DNA of 64,000 nt, from the NCBI RefSeq assembly GCF_003073045.1, contig NC_037590.1, positions 1,116,001-1,180,000 of the forward strand, in the 5' to 3' direction. This DNA is from Pomacea canaliculata (lineage: Eukaryota > Mollusca > Gastropoda > Architaenioglossa > Ampullariidae). The notes under the pieces are model-generated. The model saw only the letters and a program-made list of their open reading frames with translations, had not been told where the DNA came from and did no database searches. Within the stretch, counting starts at the first letter, position 1. Each line of letters begins with the position of its first letter. Of the stretch, positions 12,606-25,113 are shown piece after piece. The position numbers and the translations under genes are program-made.

Positions 12606-14584
12606 TTGATACAGTGCACTTCCCCGCTGAGCTATGAGCAGTGTGCACAACACTAAAATACAAAAATGGAAAAAGCGACGTGGCTTTATTAAAAATTGGA
12701 TGGTTTACCACTTCCGCTGCTGTGATAAAAGTCTGTGTTTGATAAAGTTTTGCGGTCCAAATTCGAGAAAGTGTGAAATTGCTTGATTTCGCCTTCCTTC
12801 AGAAAGAATTTCACTTGAGCTCTTATTCCTCTGGACCTCTCAAGTCCTTGTCATCCTGCACAGCAAGCAGACTGCGGAAATACGAGTAAATCCACCGACA
12901 CACTTCGAACAGATTTGACTAAAAGCAAGGGGAGAGGGGTGGGATGGGGTTTCTTTATCCTCCGTTGTCATAAAGACTAAAAAAACAACAACAACAACAA
13001 AAAATCGGCCCGCTGCTGTGGCGACGATTTTACGAAATTCGGAATCCGGACACGTGAGACGGGAACAGGTCTGGGATTGTTCCTGGGTTTCTGTAGAAAA
13101 GAAATTTAATTAAAGTAATGCAGATAAAATTGCACCCAGGGAAACGTCTCAACAAACGGAGGGAAATGCAGACACCAGCTGTTGAGCGGTCGATGGACAA
13201 CGAGTGGTCGTTGTGGCCGCCTTGCTGGCGTCATCGCCTTGGAGGTGGGAACCGCCGCTGGTGGCGCTGCTGTCGAAAGCAATTTGCAGCGATGCTGGTG
13301 GTGGGCATGGCCGGCGGATATTAGCACCAGTGTCAGCAGAGACAACAGAGGATTGGGGAGAGAAGATTCTGGTGGGTTGTAAATCCCTGATCCCTGGACC
13401 ACCCGCTGTCAATAACGGCTGTCTTCACTCAATAGTCAAGGGGCTGAGGGCCAAGGGAGAGGGGAGGTAGCTGAGCAGATGACAGAGAGGGGGGGGGAGG
13501 AGCTGAGCAGACGACAAGGAAGAGAGATGATTTAATCGAATACTAGCTAGAAAATCGAAAAGATTCAGGGTTAGATTGGAGAACTATCGGACCTGAGAGA
13601 GGAAGAGAGAACTCAAACTCATCAACAAATCCTGAGAGAGAGACTTAAGGGGGAGTTGGAGGAGAGAGAATTTAATCTACTGGAAGTGGACAAGAAACCT
13701 AACGTGTCATTGAACACCATTTGGTGAAAGGTGGAAGTTTCGGACCAGGACCCGGGTGCACAACAGTCCAAGGCAGGTCATTTAGGCCTAAACTTGTTTT
13801 AGTTCAAAGCAGGATTCTCACAAGCGTTTGAACAGCAATGTCTTACACTAGCTGAGCGCAGTTTAAAGCAAGATGAAACTGTTTACATGCCGATATATAT
13901 ATATTGTTTCCATCAGCACATTAAAGAGTATGAATAGCGGCTTCTGAAGAAAGCAGAGACAGAATACTATTTTCATCAGCAGATGATAATAATCACATAG
14001 TCTGTGCGATTCCAGTGTCTGTTAAAATATAGTTGGCAGGTGCACAGTGTCACCCGGGGTAGATGATCGGTGTCTGCAGTCAGTGTGCTGGTGTTTGCCG
14101 ACAGTCTGCGGTCAGTGTGTGTTGTCAGTCTGCAGTCAGTGTGTCAGTATTGTTGACGGTCTGCAGTCTGTGAGCTGGTGTTTGCTGTCAGTCTGCGGTC
14201 AGTGTTTGTTGCCAGTGTTTGTTGTCAGTCTGTAGTCAGTGTGTCAGTGTTTGTTGTCAGTCTGCGGTCAGTGTTTGTTGCCAGTCTGTAGTCAGTGCAT
14301 TTGCCGACATTGTGCCCATGTCTGTGGTCTGTGTGAGGATGACCTCAGTTTGCATTGCTTCACAGACCGCAATTAAGCACTGCTGTACAGGTGGGAAATG
14401 TTGTGACAGGTGTGCGACAGTCTCGGGGTGTGTAAAACTGTATGACTGACTATTTGTGACAGGTGTCAACGCTGGCAACTGCGGAACCGTCTCCTTGAGA
14501 ATCCGACCGACATTAACCCTCAACCGACAGCAGGCCGACATCTTCCTGGACACCCTACGGACAGTGGTCAGCAGTCTCAAGTAA
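708..14584 (+). CDS. ABAT: 4-aminobutyrate aminotransferase, mitochondrial (13 exons, complete)
   Basis: PLP-dependent GABA transaminase: converts GABA plus 2-oxoglutarate to succinic semialdehyde plus glutamate in the mitochondrial matrix (GABA shunt). Exons read from splice sites and frame: 708-768, 3328-3452, 3819-3936, 6114-6163, 6771-6851, 7475-7567, 7693-7819, 8081-8229, 8537-8674, 8785-8952, 9273-9419, 12361-12472, 14463-14584. They total 1491 nt, or 496 aa (human is 500). The N-terminus is Arg/Ser-rich without acidic runs after residue 8, as in a mitochondrial presequence. Visible motifs: MACGACS keeps both Fe-S cysteines (the Ser of human CGSC is Ala here); FHGRTMG carries the substrate Arg; QCEGGD; LDEVQTG with the PLP Asp and Gln; AKKMLTGGF with the Schiff-base Lys; RIRPTL near the C-terminus. 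All exon phases join cleanly. The exon 4 donor is GC rather than GT. The start at 708 is chosen for the presequence; an in-frame ATG at 690 is the alternative. Third positions are often G/C, unlike GTPBP1 next door. Confidence 0.95.
2230..2540. repeat. Minisatellite, about 31-bp unit, ABAT intron 1
   Basis: Degenerate A-rich tandem repeat. The core is AACAAAGATGTAGGACAAG, followed by ATCACA or TTAATA variants. About ten copies are visible; those toward the 3' end are the most alike. Confidence 0.8.
3931..4204 (+). repeat. 30-bp minisatellite carrying the exon 3 splice donor
   Basis: The repeat begins inside ABAT exon 3. Its first unit holds the real exon end, CGCTAG|GTACTG, at 3931-3942. Further units follow, mostly 30 bp and twice 18 bp. 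Eight later copies keep GTACT at the donor position (GT at 3967, 3997, 4027, 4045, 4075, 4105, 4135, 4153). A tenth degenerate unit reads CTAAGTATTA. All nine donors share one phase and the frame stays open through the whole array. Confidence 0.9.
4250..4549 (+). repeat. 30-bp minisatellite, ten units, ABAT intron 3
   Basis: Ten successive units of 30 bp with the pattern TGTGTCATGYATGGTACATT then TAGTAGTATA, with moderate divergence between units. The unit is unrelated to the donor-bearing repeat just upstream, although the length is the same. Confidence 0.88.
4905..4934. repeat. (CAC)n microsatellite
   Basis: About ten uninterrupted CAC triplets within ABAT intron 3. Confidence 0.9.
5165..5840. 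repeat. 69-bp composite minisatellite, ABAT intron 3
   Basis: About eight near-identical 69-bp units, each made of two related half-units. One half holds CACTGACATATTGTCCCAGC plus TATTGCTATCAATAA; the other holds CACTTACATATTGTCCTAAC plus TAGGACTAACAA. Extra single half-units occur near 5455 and after 5760. Because 69 is divisible by three, the minus strand has a long open frame of hydrophobic 23-residue repeats. It lies antisense in an intron and is not called as a gene. Confidence 0.92.
6161..6168 (+). other. GC-AG splice donor of ABAT exon 4
   Basis: Exon 4 ends AACCAG and the intron starts GCATGA. The next exon (6771) continues the conserved FVNRPALG motif in frame only if this GC donor is used. 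The nearest GT, inside CCCAGTAACC, would shift the frame. Confidence 0.8.
10466..12161. mobile_element. hAT-like DNA transposon remnant, 1.7 kb, ABAT intron 11
   Basis: Flanked by an 8-bp target duplication TCAGTCCA (10458-10465 and 12162-12169), the size typical of hAT elements. The right end, read inward on the minus strand, starts CAGGGATGGGCAAGCTAC; the left end starts CAGCTACTGTAGC. Both ends hold dense inverted copies of a GTAGCCGGCTACA-type motif spanning about 100-180 bp. The AT-rich middle has no transposase-length frame. Near 10790-10900 on the plus strand a Cys/His-rich stretch ([16 protein letters not shown], later YHDKAAH) is interrupted by stops and could be a decayed BED zinc finger; that is a weak reading. 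Most likely a non-autonomous or decayed copy. Confidence 0.82.
12187..12223. repeat. (ACAG)n microsatellite
   Basis: About nine tetranucleotide units immediately downstream of the hAT-like element, in ABAT intron 11. Confidence 0.85.
12573..12650 (-). repeat. SINE or LINE 3' tail with (ATT)n
   Basis: On the minus strand the sequence reads CAGCGGGGAAGTGCACTGTA, then TCAAATTATTATT and more ATT triplets. The GGGGAA..TGC..TGTA..ATT pattern matches the end of the SINE at 34678-34936, so this is probably a truncated insertion of a related retroposon in ABAT intron 12. Confidence 0.5.
12651..14049. other. ABAT intron 12, no gene seen
   Basis: Intron sequence with small frames on both strands and purine-rich low-complexity patches around 13470-13680. 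The open stretch pair near 13100-13470 overlaps on both strands without recognisable protein features. Confidence 0.5.
14050..14310. repeat. Degenerate minisatellite of GTCAGTCTGCGGTCAGTGT type
   Basis: Repeated TTGTTGTCAGTCTGCGGTCA and CAGTGTGTCAGTGTTTGTTG motifs, with irregular unit lengths near 17-35 bp, shortly before the final ABAT exon. Confidence 0.75.
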
Positions 14585-14710
14585 AGTGCATCATCAAGAA
14601 AGCTTTAGCCTCCGGTAGCCTGCAGTCGCCAGTAAATACCTTCCTCCACTAGACCCGCAGTCAGCGAGGTCAAGCCTGGTGCAGACGACAGCTCCCCTCT
14701 CCACCCTCTT

Positions 14711-14758
14711 AATAAAGGTCGTCGATCCCATCACTCACCAGAAACTCCGGACAATAAA
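14711..14758 (+). promoter_or_regulatory. ABAT polyadenylation signals
   Basis: Two AATAAA hexamers (14711-14716 and 14753-14758) lie 127-174 bp after the ABAT stop codon. They are the only well-placed candidates before the AT-rich spacer begins. Confidence 0.65.
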
Positions 14759-17700
14759 GCGGTTTATAGGAAAATCGTTTGGTGGAAATTAAGTTTCAGA
14801 CAGACCTACAATCTGTGTCTGAGATGGTGGGAGTTCATTGATAATTAATCAGCCTACAGTTTGCACTCATGTGTAGAATTAAATTTATTCAGTAGTAATT
14901 GGAGTTGTTGACACTGGAGTCGTCAGCAGTCAATAACGTTTTTTAATATCATTTTTTTGTCAGTCATTATTGGGATGATATGGTAATACGGTGTTTCATC
15001 GATTGTATAAAATTGCTCTCGTCTTTTATAGCCTTTGTTGTCATGTCCAAACTCAGTCCGTGTAGCTAGCAGCTGGCTTTTTGTGTTCCAGCTGAGTAGA
15101 ACTCATTTTTTATTACAATGAACAGACCCACACAGGTGGTTGTCTCATTTACTCTTGTCATAAAATAAGTTTTGTCTGCTATAATTTTGAAAGTTTTGTA
15201 CATTGGAGTTATATTTTGAATCTTTTTTAAGCATACACTTACTCAGAAAATGTGCATCGTAAAAGCGTGGAACCTGCCAAATGCAGGTTTAAGATCACAT
15301 TTCTTTCCAGCAAGTCCGTAAGCTTCTAGTCTTTCAAATATCTCTGTCTCCAGAGACTTTTCATGTAAGAAGCACCAAACGCAATACTGTGCGCTCAATG
15401 CCGCATGATCTTGAAGCCATGTCTCCATTTATTAAAAAGATTTTCCAAGAGATCAGGCGAATGGTGACTTCATGCTTTCCTGTCTGTGCTTGCAAATGCA
15501 GTCGTGCTTGATGCATGGACTGACTATGTATGAATTTGCGATGGACAAAAGGCTGACAGCAATGGTACCTAGTGAAGGAATGCAGTCAGGAATAGCATGT
15601 CCTACATCACTAGGGAAGGCTACTGGAGGTCTAATAAGTATGTAAGTGTAGGATATTGGTTCACTATTTTGTTTTTCTCTCTCTTACATGTGCTTGTGCA
15701 CTCAGGCACACAGACATGCAATTATTTTATGCACACCTAACTCTAACCCATATACAGCATGGACATAAGACTATTTTTATTCTTTAATCATTTGAATGTG
15801 TAGAGATGAATGGGACATGCAAGAGTACTCAGACAGTGTCATTTCAAGTACTTATAAAATAAGTAGCTAACCCTTTGTTGTTAGGTAAGTTTGCATCATC
15901 CCTCTCCAACTTATGATCCTGAATACAGTCAATGACCGAAAACAGTTTATTCAAACATAAGCCTATACACATCCACACCACACCACTGCCAGTCTTCTAC
16001 TATTTTCCTTACACATAATTTAAACCAGTTTCCATTAAACTGACAAAACTGAACAGTCAAGATCCTTTTGTTGTCAAACCGGATGACTAAATCACAATAA
16101 CAGGTAAACCAAACTCTGCAGGCATGTGGTACTTAAAATATAGGGTGAACATGCTACATGCATAAAAAAAACAGCTTCTTGAAGACTAACATAATGGTCT
16201 CTTGCTGTTAAATATGTTGGGGGAAAAAACTAATAAGCTTTGAATCAGGATCCTGAAAAACAACGGGCATAAATCAGTACATGCACCCCCACCCCAAAAT
16301 TTTCTTACAATAAGGTCTAATTGTCTTCGGCTCACAATTAAAAACAAAAATCTGACAACTACAGAAACAGAAACACTCAAAATAATCAAATTTATGCTGC
16401 CATATTGACTTTCAGAACATATCAAAACATTACTTTCTCAACTCTTATAGTGAATTTCTTGTTATGCTATTATAACTGACATCAGCAAACACACCACACA
16501 AATCTCAAAAGACAACCCCCAAAAGTTGTAATAAAAATGATTACAGAAAAGCATAAACCTCCCATAAAGAATTAAAAAGAAACAAGTGATCAATTTTTAC
16601 AATTCACCATAATCAATAACACAGGGCATAAGTAGGGAACTTAGAGCGATCTTACAGTCATCATACCCTGCACATGGCCAAATCACACGCGGCCTCAGTA
16701 TAGTAACTAGGAAAACATGCTGTGGTATTACAAAAATGTCTCTCATCATAATCTATTGTTTCCAGTGAAAATCATTGTTATCAACTGGACTAAATGATCA
16801 ATGACTGATATTATCCTCAATATAAATGGAAAGCAAGATGATGCTTCCTTTTTTTTTTTTTCTATTTTTGACTAGTCTTCCCCCTCAAACAGAGCTGTCT
16901 TTGCATCATGCAAGACTTTGTATTGTTGACAAGCTGCTGTGGAAGGGTGAGAAACCACAACTTGCAGATAATAATTCCAGAACAGCTACTTCATCTCCAA
17001 AACAAGTTAGTGGTTGGTTTTATCTGCCATAAGCTGAACAGTAACACCAACTTTGTGACTTCACTCAATACAGCTTACCAAGAGGTACAGCAGTTAAAAA
17101 TGGATTGGTTCTATGTAACACTGCTCACGAGGAATTGGAGAGGTATCCAAATAACATGGCAAAAGCACAAATGATATCCCAAGTGATATAAGTCTCATAC
17201 ACATACCAGAATTTAAAGATCATTTTCCAAGTTTGATTTTATGGCAGGAATTGCCTTAAAAAACCTACAGAATCGCTAACTTTTCAGGAAGATAAGAAAA
17301 GCTGGGGAAAGACACTGTTTAATTTGATCCTTCATTTAAAACCCATTATCATTATGAATGAACAATAAGTGTGAAGGTTTTGCAAAAGATTACATCTGGC
17401 ACACCACATGTTTATGATGTCCTTACCTCTTTTGTCATTGTTTGTTTTCTATCTTGGCAATGACATGGCCCTACATATAATGGATATTTTACGTAGTCTG
17501 CGGATGTGTAGTCTGATGTGTAAACAGCTGTGATGCAAGCTCGGTGACAGCACTGCTAGTGATGCTGTCTGTCTGCCAGACTTTTACAAAAAAAAAAAAA
17601 GGAATTCCAAAGGAAAGGTACAAACACCCCACAACACTGAAGTTTTAAAGAAACATCTCAAACGTCCAACTCTCTCTACATCCAGTGTAAGAAGGTATGA

Positions 17701-19097
17701 AAGCAAGTTCCTTTTCAACTCTAAGGTTTGTATAAAAAGTGTATATGGACTTTTTGTTCCAATGTTTACATTTTACTGGTGTCAGATCTTGATTCCCTAA
17801 AGAGAAAAATTTTAACAAGCCCAAAGAAAACTGTGACAACATTATATACGGCAATTGCGCATCAAGCATGGTGTCAGGACTCCAGTGTGAAGCAGCAAAA
17901 TACACGCTGTTTGTTTTATTATCACATGGGCAAAACCAAGAGCCAAACCAAGAACTGGCATTACAGACTTTAAGGCTTTAGGTCAACTATTGGTCAGCAT
18001 GCTAGGATTCACCTCTTCCACTCTAAAGCCTTGAAGTAGGCCATTTACTCATTTGCAAGCATAAAGCTGCATAATGTTTTGTACAACCACAAAAAACCTC
18101 CTTAGAATAATAGCAGAATGAGGAGCTAAGTTGATAACTGATATGTACTTGTTCCAAATAACAAATCCAAGGTGATCACCGTTAAGTCCAAGAAAATATT
18201 TTACAAGCAAACCATAAATGCATCAATGCATAATCTTTTTATCCACCGTCTGTGATTTACAACACCTACAAACCACAGAAAAGAAGAAATTTATTTGGTC
18301 TTTAATAAATATTCATTTCCAGCCATGAGAAAATAGAGTTTTCTAAGTTTTCTCAAACACTACACAAAATAAATAGATGAGTTGTCTGAAATTGAAACCC
18401 CTGATTTGTTTGGACAACCAACATTAACCACCCCTTGCTGTTTTTAATGGCATTAAGCATTTCATCTGTTGTATTTTTAAATGATAAACAATTAAATTAT
18501 TTTGAAAACCATGCTAAAATCTAGCCATTTGCTGCTGCCTAAAAAAAACCCCTCCAAACAGCTGCTTGAACAGTTAACAATTTTTGCTACCTCAGATGGT
18601 CAGCTGCTTGAACAGTTAAGGATTTGAAGTCAAAATGACTGCTGCTACAAGGTAGGGGAACATTAGAATTCAAAAGCCGTATTTAAAATATAAAAACAAA
18701 TTCAAAGTCTAAAATCTTCACACACAATAATCTTTTCCTGCATGATTCAGTCCAAGAAGCTTTATGTGACCAATTGCAACTCTTTAGTGCACAAATGTAT
18801 TAGTGATTTTTTGGTAATCATTTTAATAAAGATTCTCCTTTTGAAAACTTTCACCTCTATCCTTTTTTTTCCAAGTATGAATAATTTCCTTAAAAGAACT
18901 TTTTATTTTGTTGTTTTAGTTTTTCGTCTTCCAAAAGGCAACCACAAAAGCAGCCAAAGAGAAGGGCTTCCCTTACCATCCATTTCCATACAAGGCAAGA
19001 CCTTGAATTACAGTCAGCACTTCAAATACACCCATGGCAACCCCAACACAACAGAGAGGAAATGTCATGTTTGATGCTGCTTCATGCTGCCTCTTGC
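14759..19097. other. AT-rich spacer between convergent ABAT and GTPBP1
   Basis: No coding gene was recognised. It must contain the GTPBP1 3' UTR, which runs leftward from 19097. Minus-strand AATAAA signals occur at 18902-18907 and 18290-18295. The small minus-strand frame at 15243-15428 shows no family motif. Poly-A/T runs occur near 16850 and 17586. Confidence 0.45.
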
Positions 19098-22000
19098 TTA
19101 GGATTTGCTGGAGGAGGTGGGTGGTGTGATGCTGCTGCCTGGGGGGGCACCTGCAGAAAATGAATGTGAGATGTTCAAAGACGTTGGAGGCTGGGGTGGG
19201 GCCACAGTGGAAGGAGTGGTACCGTTGGGCATGCTCACTGGCTGCAGCACATTTTCCTTGTAGGCATCATAGTCACTAGCAGATTTCTGAGAACGTCGGT
19301 TGCGCTTGCTCGGTTTCTGTGGCTCATTCTGAGGATTAAGAGGATGCTTTGTTTCCTGCTGTGCCTTTTTTGTGGCACGCTGCTGCCGCGTGTTCTGAGC
19401 CACGGCACTGACATGAGGGAACAAGTTGGTTATTGTGCCAACTGCTTTTGTGCGACCTTCCCGAAACACTAGACGCATGCCCATTTTGAGATACTCAGGG
19501 TTCTTGATAAAGCGGAATCGAACCATGGCTTTGTCACCAGTGCGCAAATGTGGTTCTGTCATCTGAAGGATGGTAGCTGTTTGCCGCACGCTGCCCACAT
19601 GCACTGGGGACATAAATAACATGGAAAGCTTTTTAAAACACAACATTCACAGTTCTTTGAAAATAACTCTGGGACATGTTTACACAGAAAGATAAAAGGA
19701 CAGGCAAAAGAACTGAATACTTTAAACTTCATATCTTTCCTAGTCAGTCTTCCGATTCAAACTTTATACAGTTCCTTTTACACTTCCTCAAAGCATGTTT
19801 TGATATGGTTAGCTTTCTTTATTACCATAATAATCAAAACAAAAACAGGTGAACAAAAGTGAGATAAAGAAAACAAGAAACAGATTCTCTCAGCTAAGAC
19901 AACTATGAGCTCACTATCAGCAAAACAAAGACCTCAGTAAGGTAATTCTAGAGAAAAAGAGAGAGTGAAGAAGAATGAGACAGTGCAACATACTGATGCA
20001 CACAATGTACAAATACTGTCACATACTGACAGAATGTGAGGTTAATGAACACAACTATGCACAAGTACTGCTACTGTCAGCCTACTCACCCATTGCCTGA
20101 TAGCGTACACTGATGGTGGTAGGGTGGTGCAGTACTAAAATCTCACCCTCAAACTCCCAGCATGCCTTTGGTTCTAGTCGGGGTGAGACCATCACCATAC
20201 CTTTTCGTATTGTGGACCTCTTGATCTACATTTAACAGAAATGCATACACAACTTTGTTTGTGACAACTGTTTTAGACAGAAATGCAGAAATGCACACCT
20301 TGTTCAGCACCATGCTGTAACTACTCTTTTCTTCTGCTTCTTTGCCATTATATCATAATCTAAGAAATCAAGTACATTATTCATGTACAGACTTATTATG
20401 TCACCCTCTTCCAAGTTTCGATCTCAACATTTACGTAGATATTCAATTAGCTTGGATGGTTTAGACATTCTCTTAGTCTACACTTTTTTTTTCATTTAAT
20501 GTTATCATTTGTACTCACAGGTCTGCTAAAACAGTTTTGTTTTAAATGTAAGTGACCTCACTTGTACCTTTTTGAGGGCAAATGATGCTGTCTGTCCTCC
20601 ACGGACCTCCTTGACAGGCATTCGCTTTCGGTGGATGGATTTAATGACAATAGACTGAAACTGGCCAAGGGCATCTGGCCCCAGGAGAAGTGTGTCATTA
20701 AGTCTGATGAAGCCTTGCAGCAGTGTGCCTGACACCACTGTTCCCACACCCTAGGCAAACAGAATTACTGTTGCTGAAGGTTAGGATACTCAGCAATTGT
20801 AGTAGCACAGAACTATTGATACAAAATACTACTTTGACCCTAATGAGTTGAAATGCAAAATAATAAGCATGCAACTTAAATTTAATTTGTTAATGTCATA
20901 CACAATCCTACATATGGATTACTTAGGCTAGAATCTGTTTCCATAATATGTACTATCACAAATTGCATGATTTTTAGTTTCCTTGTTTGTATCAACATTC
21001 AATGATGCAAAAAAATGTTCAGATGAAAGCAGTATTTCATTCTGACCAGAGTCAGCATGATGTTTGAGACTCACAGGCACTGAGAATGTATCATCAATCT
21101 GAAATTCAGCAGGTTTGGAAATATCACACTTGACTCGAGTAGACAAGAGATTCAGGAACATTTTTAGGAGATCCAGATTTTCCCCTGTTACATTCGACAC
21201 CTGGAACACGGGACACATCCTGCAAAACACAGCACCTATATGAATACTTGACGAACGGAATATACTCTGCAGGTAATTCATCCTGGATGTTTGGAATAAG
21301 AGAAAGATAAACTCTGAGACATGCAGCACCATTACATGAACACTTGAACAACAAGACATCCACTGAAGTCACAGTGTTTAAGCAGCTAGAATATTATAGA
21401 GAAACTCCAACAACACACAATGCCACTGAAGGACTAAAGCACTGGCAATATGTGTGAGCACACAATATTGGAATGTTGTCAGTCTCTGAATACTCAAAAT
21501 ATTGAGAATTCTTTGGTAACTTTTAGCAGCAAACTGCAAACTAGCAGATACTATAGCAGTTTTCAATATACATTCTACACAAATATCTGAAATAAGACAC
21601 CTCCCAGACATAAAGAAAAAGTTTGTAGGCTAGAAACCTAGACAATGGACTGCAATAAATTTCTCTACTGAAACCTTTTATCCCACAAATACACAGTAAA
21701 CTAAAGTTATGTGAAATTGAACTATTGTATTTTTTTTTTAAAAGTAATGAACAATAAAAATTTGGCAATATATGCTCTTGTGATGATGATAAATATTTGT
21801 CAACTACTAACCTTTCAGAGGTAAAGTTTGTGGCAGAGCAGATGACATCATCCTTGTTCTGCACAATAACTGGAATTTTTCGACAACCAGGGGACTTGAG
21901 TATACGTGTTAGGAGCTTGAGTGTCTCAGCCATGACATTAGGTGGACACATGTCAACTTTTGTTACAACTACAAAAACAGGAACATTCAAGGCCAATGCC

Positions 22001-25000
22001 AAACCAAGGTGTTCTTTCGTCATACCAATGACACCAGCATTGGCACCAATCTGAAAATGAAAAGTAATGGTAGCATTAGTGACGCCAAATTACATCATAC
22101 ACACTCAGCATTTGCACAAATCTATGAAAAGAGAGATCATTGATTTCAAATAAGCTTTATTACTGCAGCTGAAAGATTTTTAATTTCCCGGAAGTACTTC
22201 CAGATAAAAACTTCTTAACAAACTTAAGCAAAATAAAATGATTAGACCATATCTAGGAGAGTAAACATCATGGCATCAAAGAAACTATAGAACACAAGAG
22301 TACTTGCAGGCAACATAAACAAAAGGTTTATTTTTAGTTATCTGATCTTGTTTTAGATCCATAGGCTATCAGACACATCTCATAAATAACAGCAGCTGAA
22401 ATATGTAAAAGACCAAATATGTTAAACATAGACAATTCTCACCATTAGCATAGCAAAGTCTGGGGCATGGCCTGTCATGCCAAAGACAGTGGTTTTCAAG
22501 TACCGTTCATGGCCGGCCAAGTCAATGAAAGTGACCACCTGACACCAAAGATAAATACTTCATAACATACTAAATCTTTTCACGAAAAATACATCCAAGA
22601 AGCCACATGGTTTCAAGAGCAGTTGTTCTTCTCAAAGGCAATAATTAGTCTTCAACTAGCAATATATAACACATAAAAACTTGATCCAGAAAATAAATCA
22701 ACTCTGGTGTTTTTCAAAATCATAATTATTATCATGAGAAAGTTTAAAAACAGAAAAAAATCTGCAGCATCACTGAAAGTACCAGACATGTTCTGAAACG
22801 CAAAAAAACAAAAGCAGACCTTTCAGTCTGACAGAGGGGAGACAGCTCAATGCCTGCGACCAATGATGCAGTTGCTCAAAACAACGGAAACTTCTTAACT
22901 GTCAGATAGCCTATTTACCTTACCCTTTCTTATTTTACTGACATGTCTTGAATGCTCATGCAAAAAAAGTTTTAGATTTGTCTTCTTGTACCTACTTCAT
23001 TCTTAACCTGGGGAAATCCTATACACACTTTTCTAAATATAATAATAAAAATAAGTACTTTTATATTATTCGACACCCAATAAGGCCCAATGCAATTTAT
23101 AATCCTGATACACGCCTCCCCCTAAACCAAACATCTCATAAAAAAATACACAAAAGACACACACATATATTTATGCAAGCTACATGAACATATACAATCC
23201 CTCACACACACACAAGCCATACAGCAATGGCAGTCTCACAGCAAGAACATAAAATTATACACTGCACATGCAAATGGAGGATTATTAAGGAAAATTTGGC
23301 TCTTGCCCTCCCCACTTGTCTCACTATCCTACCGATGTCTGCCTACCTTGGTAGCATCCTCACAGATCTTTATCCAGTCCAGATGCCCATGATCAGGTTT
23401 GTTCACCACGTTACCACAAGCATCAAATCCCAAGATGTCGTTGCCAACACTGCTTGTCCGACCAGACTCTATTTCATGTTTATGTCGGAACAGCTTCTGT
23501 CGTGCAAAGCCCCGGCCATTGTCAAGTTCTCCATGTGTCAGCACCCCAAGCAGAGTGCTCTTTCCTGCATCTACATTGCCAACAACTGCTACTCTGGACA
23601 ACATAAAAATAAACACTTGCTTTGAAAAGGTCATCTCGTTAAATTTCATCACAAATACATTTCACCACATTTACACATGCTAAAAAACGTTTTACCTTCT
23701 TGATTATCAAAGTATTTTGAATTCATTTCTCATCTATTTTGAGATGATTTTTGATTATTTTCCTAAAGTACACACTGAAGTGAAAAAGTGAAAGTGCTTG
23801 TCCTACTACAGGAGCCTTTTACGGTGCCTTCTTATACGAGAATGTCATCATGACAGAATATACACATGCCTAAGTCACTCAATCAAGCTAGGGCATATAT
23901 CCTAGTTTGACACGTTTTACAAACTGACAGACTGTGTCATACCAGACAGTATGATATCAATCATATTGTTTACCTGACTTCCATAAAATCATGAGGTTCC
24001 AACTTTTGCCGCAATAGGTACTCTGCAACTGTACCTTCTTGGGCTGTTCTCTCCCGCAATAATACACACTCCAGACCAAGAGATGAAGAGATGCTGTGCA
24101 GGGTGGCCACTGATGCTTGATAGTCATCTGGTTTTAAGCCAGCCTTCTCACCCTCTGAAAAAATAAATAAAATAAACAAATTAAAAACGTAAGTTGTTTT
24201 TTTTTTTCTTTTACTGATTTTTTACTTTGAAACCCACTCTTTCTCACTATCAAACACTTTTAGTGTGAAAAAGCTCAGTGGAAAAGCTGAACTATTTTAA
24301 AGATTTTGCACTCTGAATAAAGAAATTTAAACTTTACAGATTTGTTATTATATCCAGGCCACTAAACCATTTAAATTGATTGCACGCCCACCACAGAGTG
24401 AACAGTTACTTTGTACAATCCTTTACCTAAAAGGGAGACAATTTGGACCTATGAAGGTCATTTTGAATTTGCAAAATACAGAGCACTTTACCTCCTGTTC
24501 CAATTTCATAGATGGTTTCTCCTTGTGCATCCAAGACACGGGTTTTGATAGTCTCCACCAGAAACTCAAACTCTTCACTGCTGGGGCTGACGAGCACCAT
24601 CTAAAAAAACAGCAAATACAAATAAATATTTTCTAAAAATGATTTATATGAAAATCATCATCCCAACAAACATCTCACTAAATAAGTTAATCATCTTGGG
24701 AATTTATAAACAATCAAGAAAAATAAGATGTTAAGAAAAATAAGATGTTAAGAAAAATAAACTCTTCTTTTAGATGGAACAGTATATTATGGCCTACGAT
24801 ATGGAGCAATACATTATGGTGGCTAACAGGATTCTAAAGATGTAAAAAAAATAAGGGATACATATACTGTAAATGTGTATGAATGTGAGGCAGAACTAAG
24901 CAGCAGTAAAACATTCATGCATGCTCTTACATACATACTCTTACATAAACACACACATACATAAACACACACATACATAAACACATATAATACTCTACTG

Positions 25001-25113
25001 ACCTTTCCCATAGGACTGACCACATCTTCATCATCATCATCAGGGCCAAACAGCCCTCCCCCATTTTCTATCATTGGAGAATCCAGCTCATTAAACTCCA
25101 TCATTCCTGCCAT
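19098..25113 (-). CDS. GTPBP1: GTP-binding protein 1 (10 exons, complete)
   Basis: Translational GTPase of the EF1A/Hbs1-like superfamily; in mammals GTPBP1 is linked to exosome-mediated mRNA decay and to ribosome surveillance. Exons on the minus strand: 25113-25003, 24600-24492, 24154-23974, 23593-23347, 22538-22443, 22050-21812, 21219-21075, 20750-20568, 20225-20090, 19603-19098. They total 1953 nt, or 650 aa (human 669). The P-loop GNVDAGKST lies at residues 139-147, DLAGH at 222-226 and TKVD at 278-281. EF-Tu-like domains follow, with [16 protein letters not shown] (exon 8) and [14 protein letters not shown] (exon 10). [16 protein letters not shown] and the start of exon 6 match GTPBP1 better than GTPBP2. 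The tail is basic and Ser/Pro/Gln-rich. The acidic first exon ([11 protein letters not shown]) is shorter than the human N-terminus, so an upstream start cannot be excluded. Third positions are A/T-rich. A head-to-head JOSD gene lies 3.2 kb away. Confidence 0.95.
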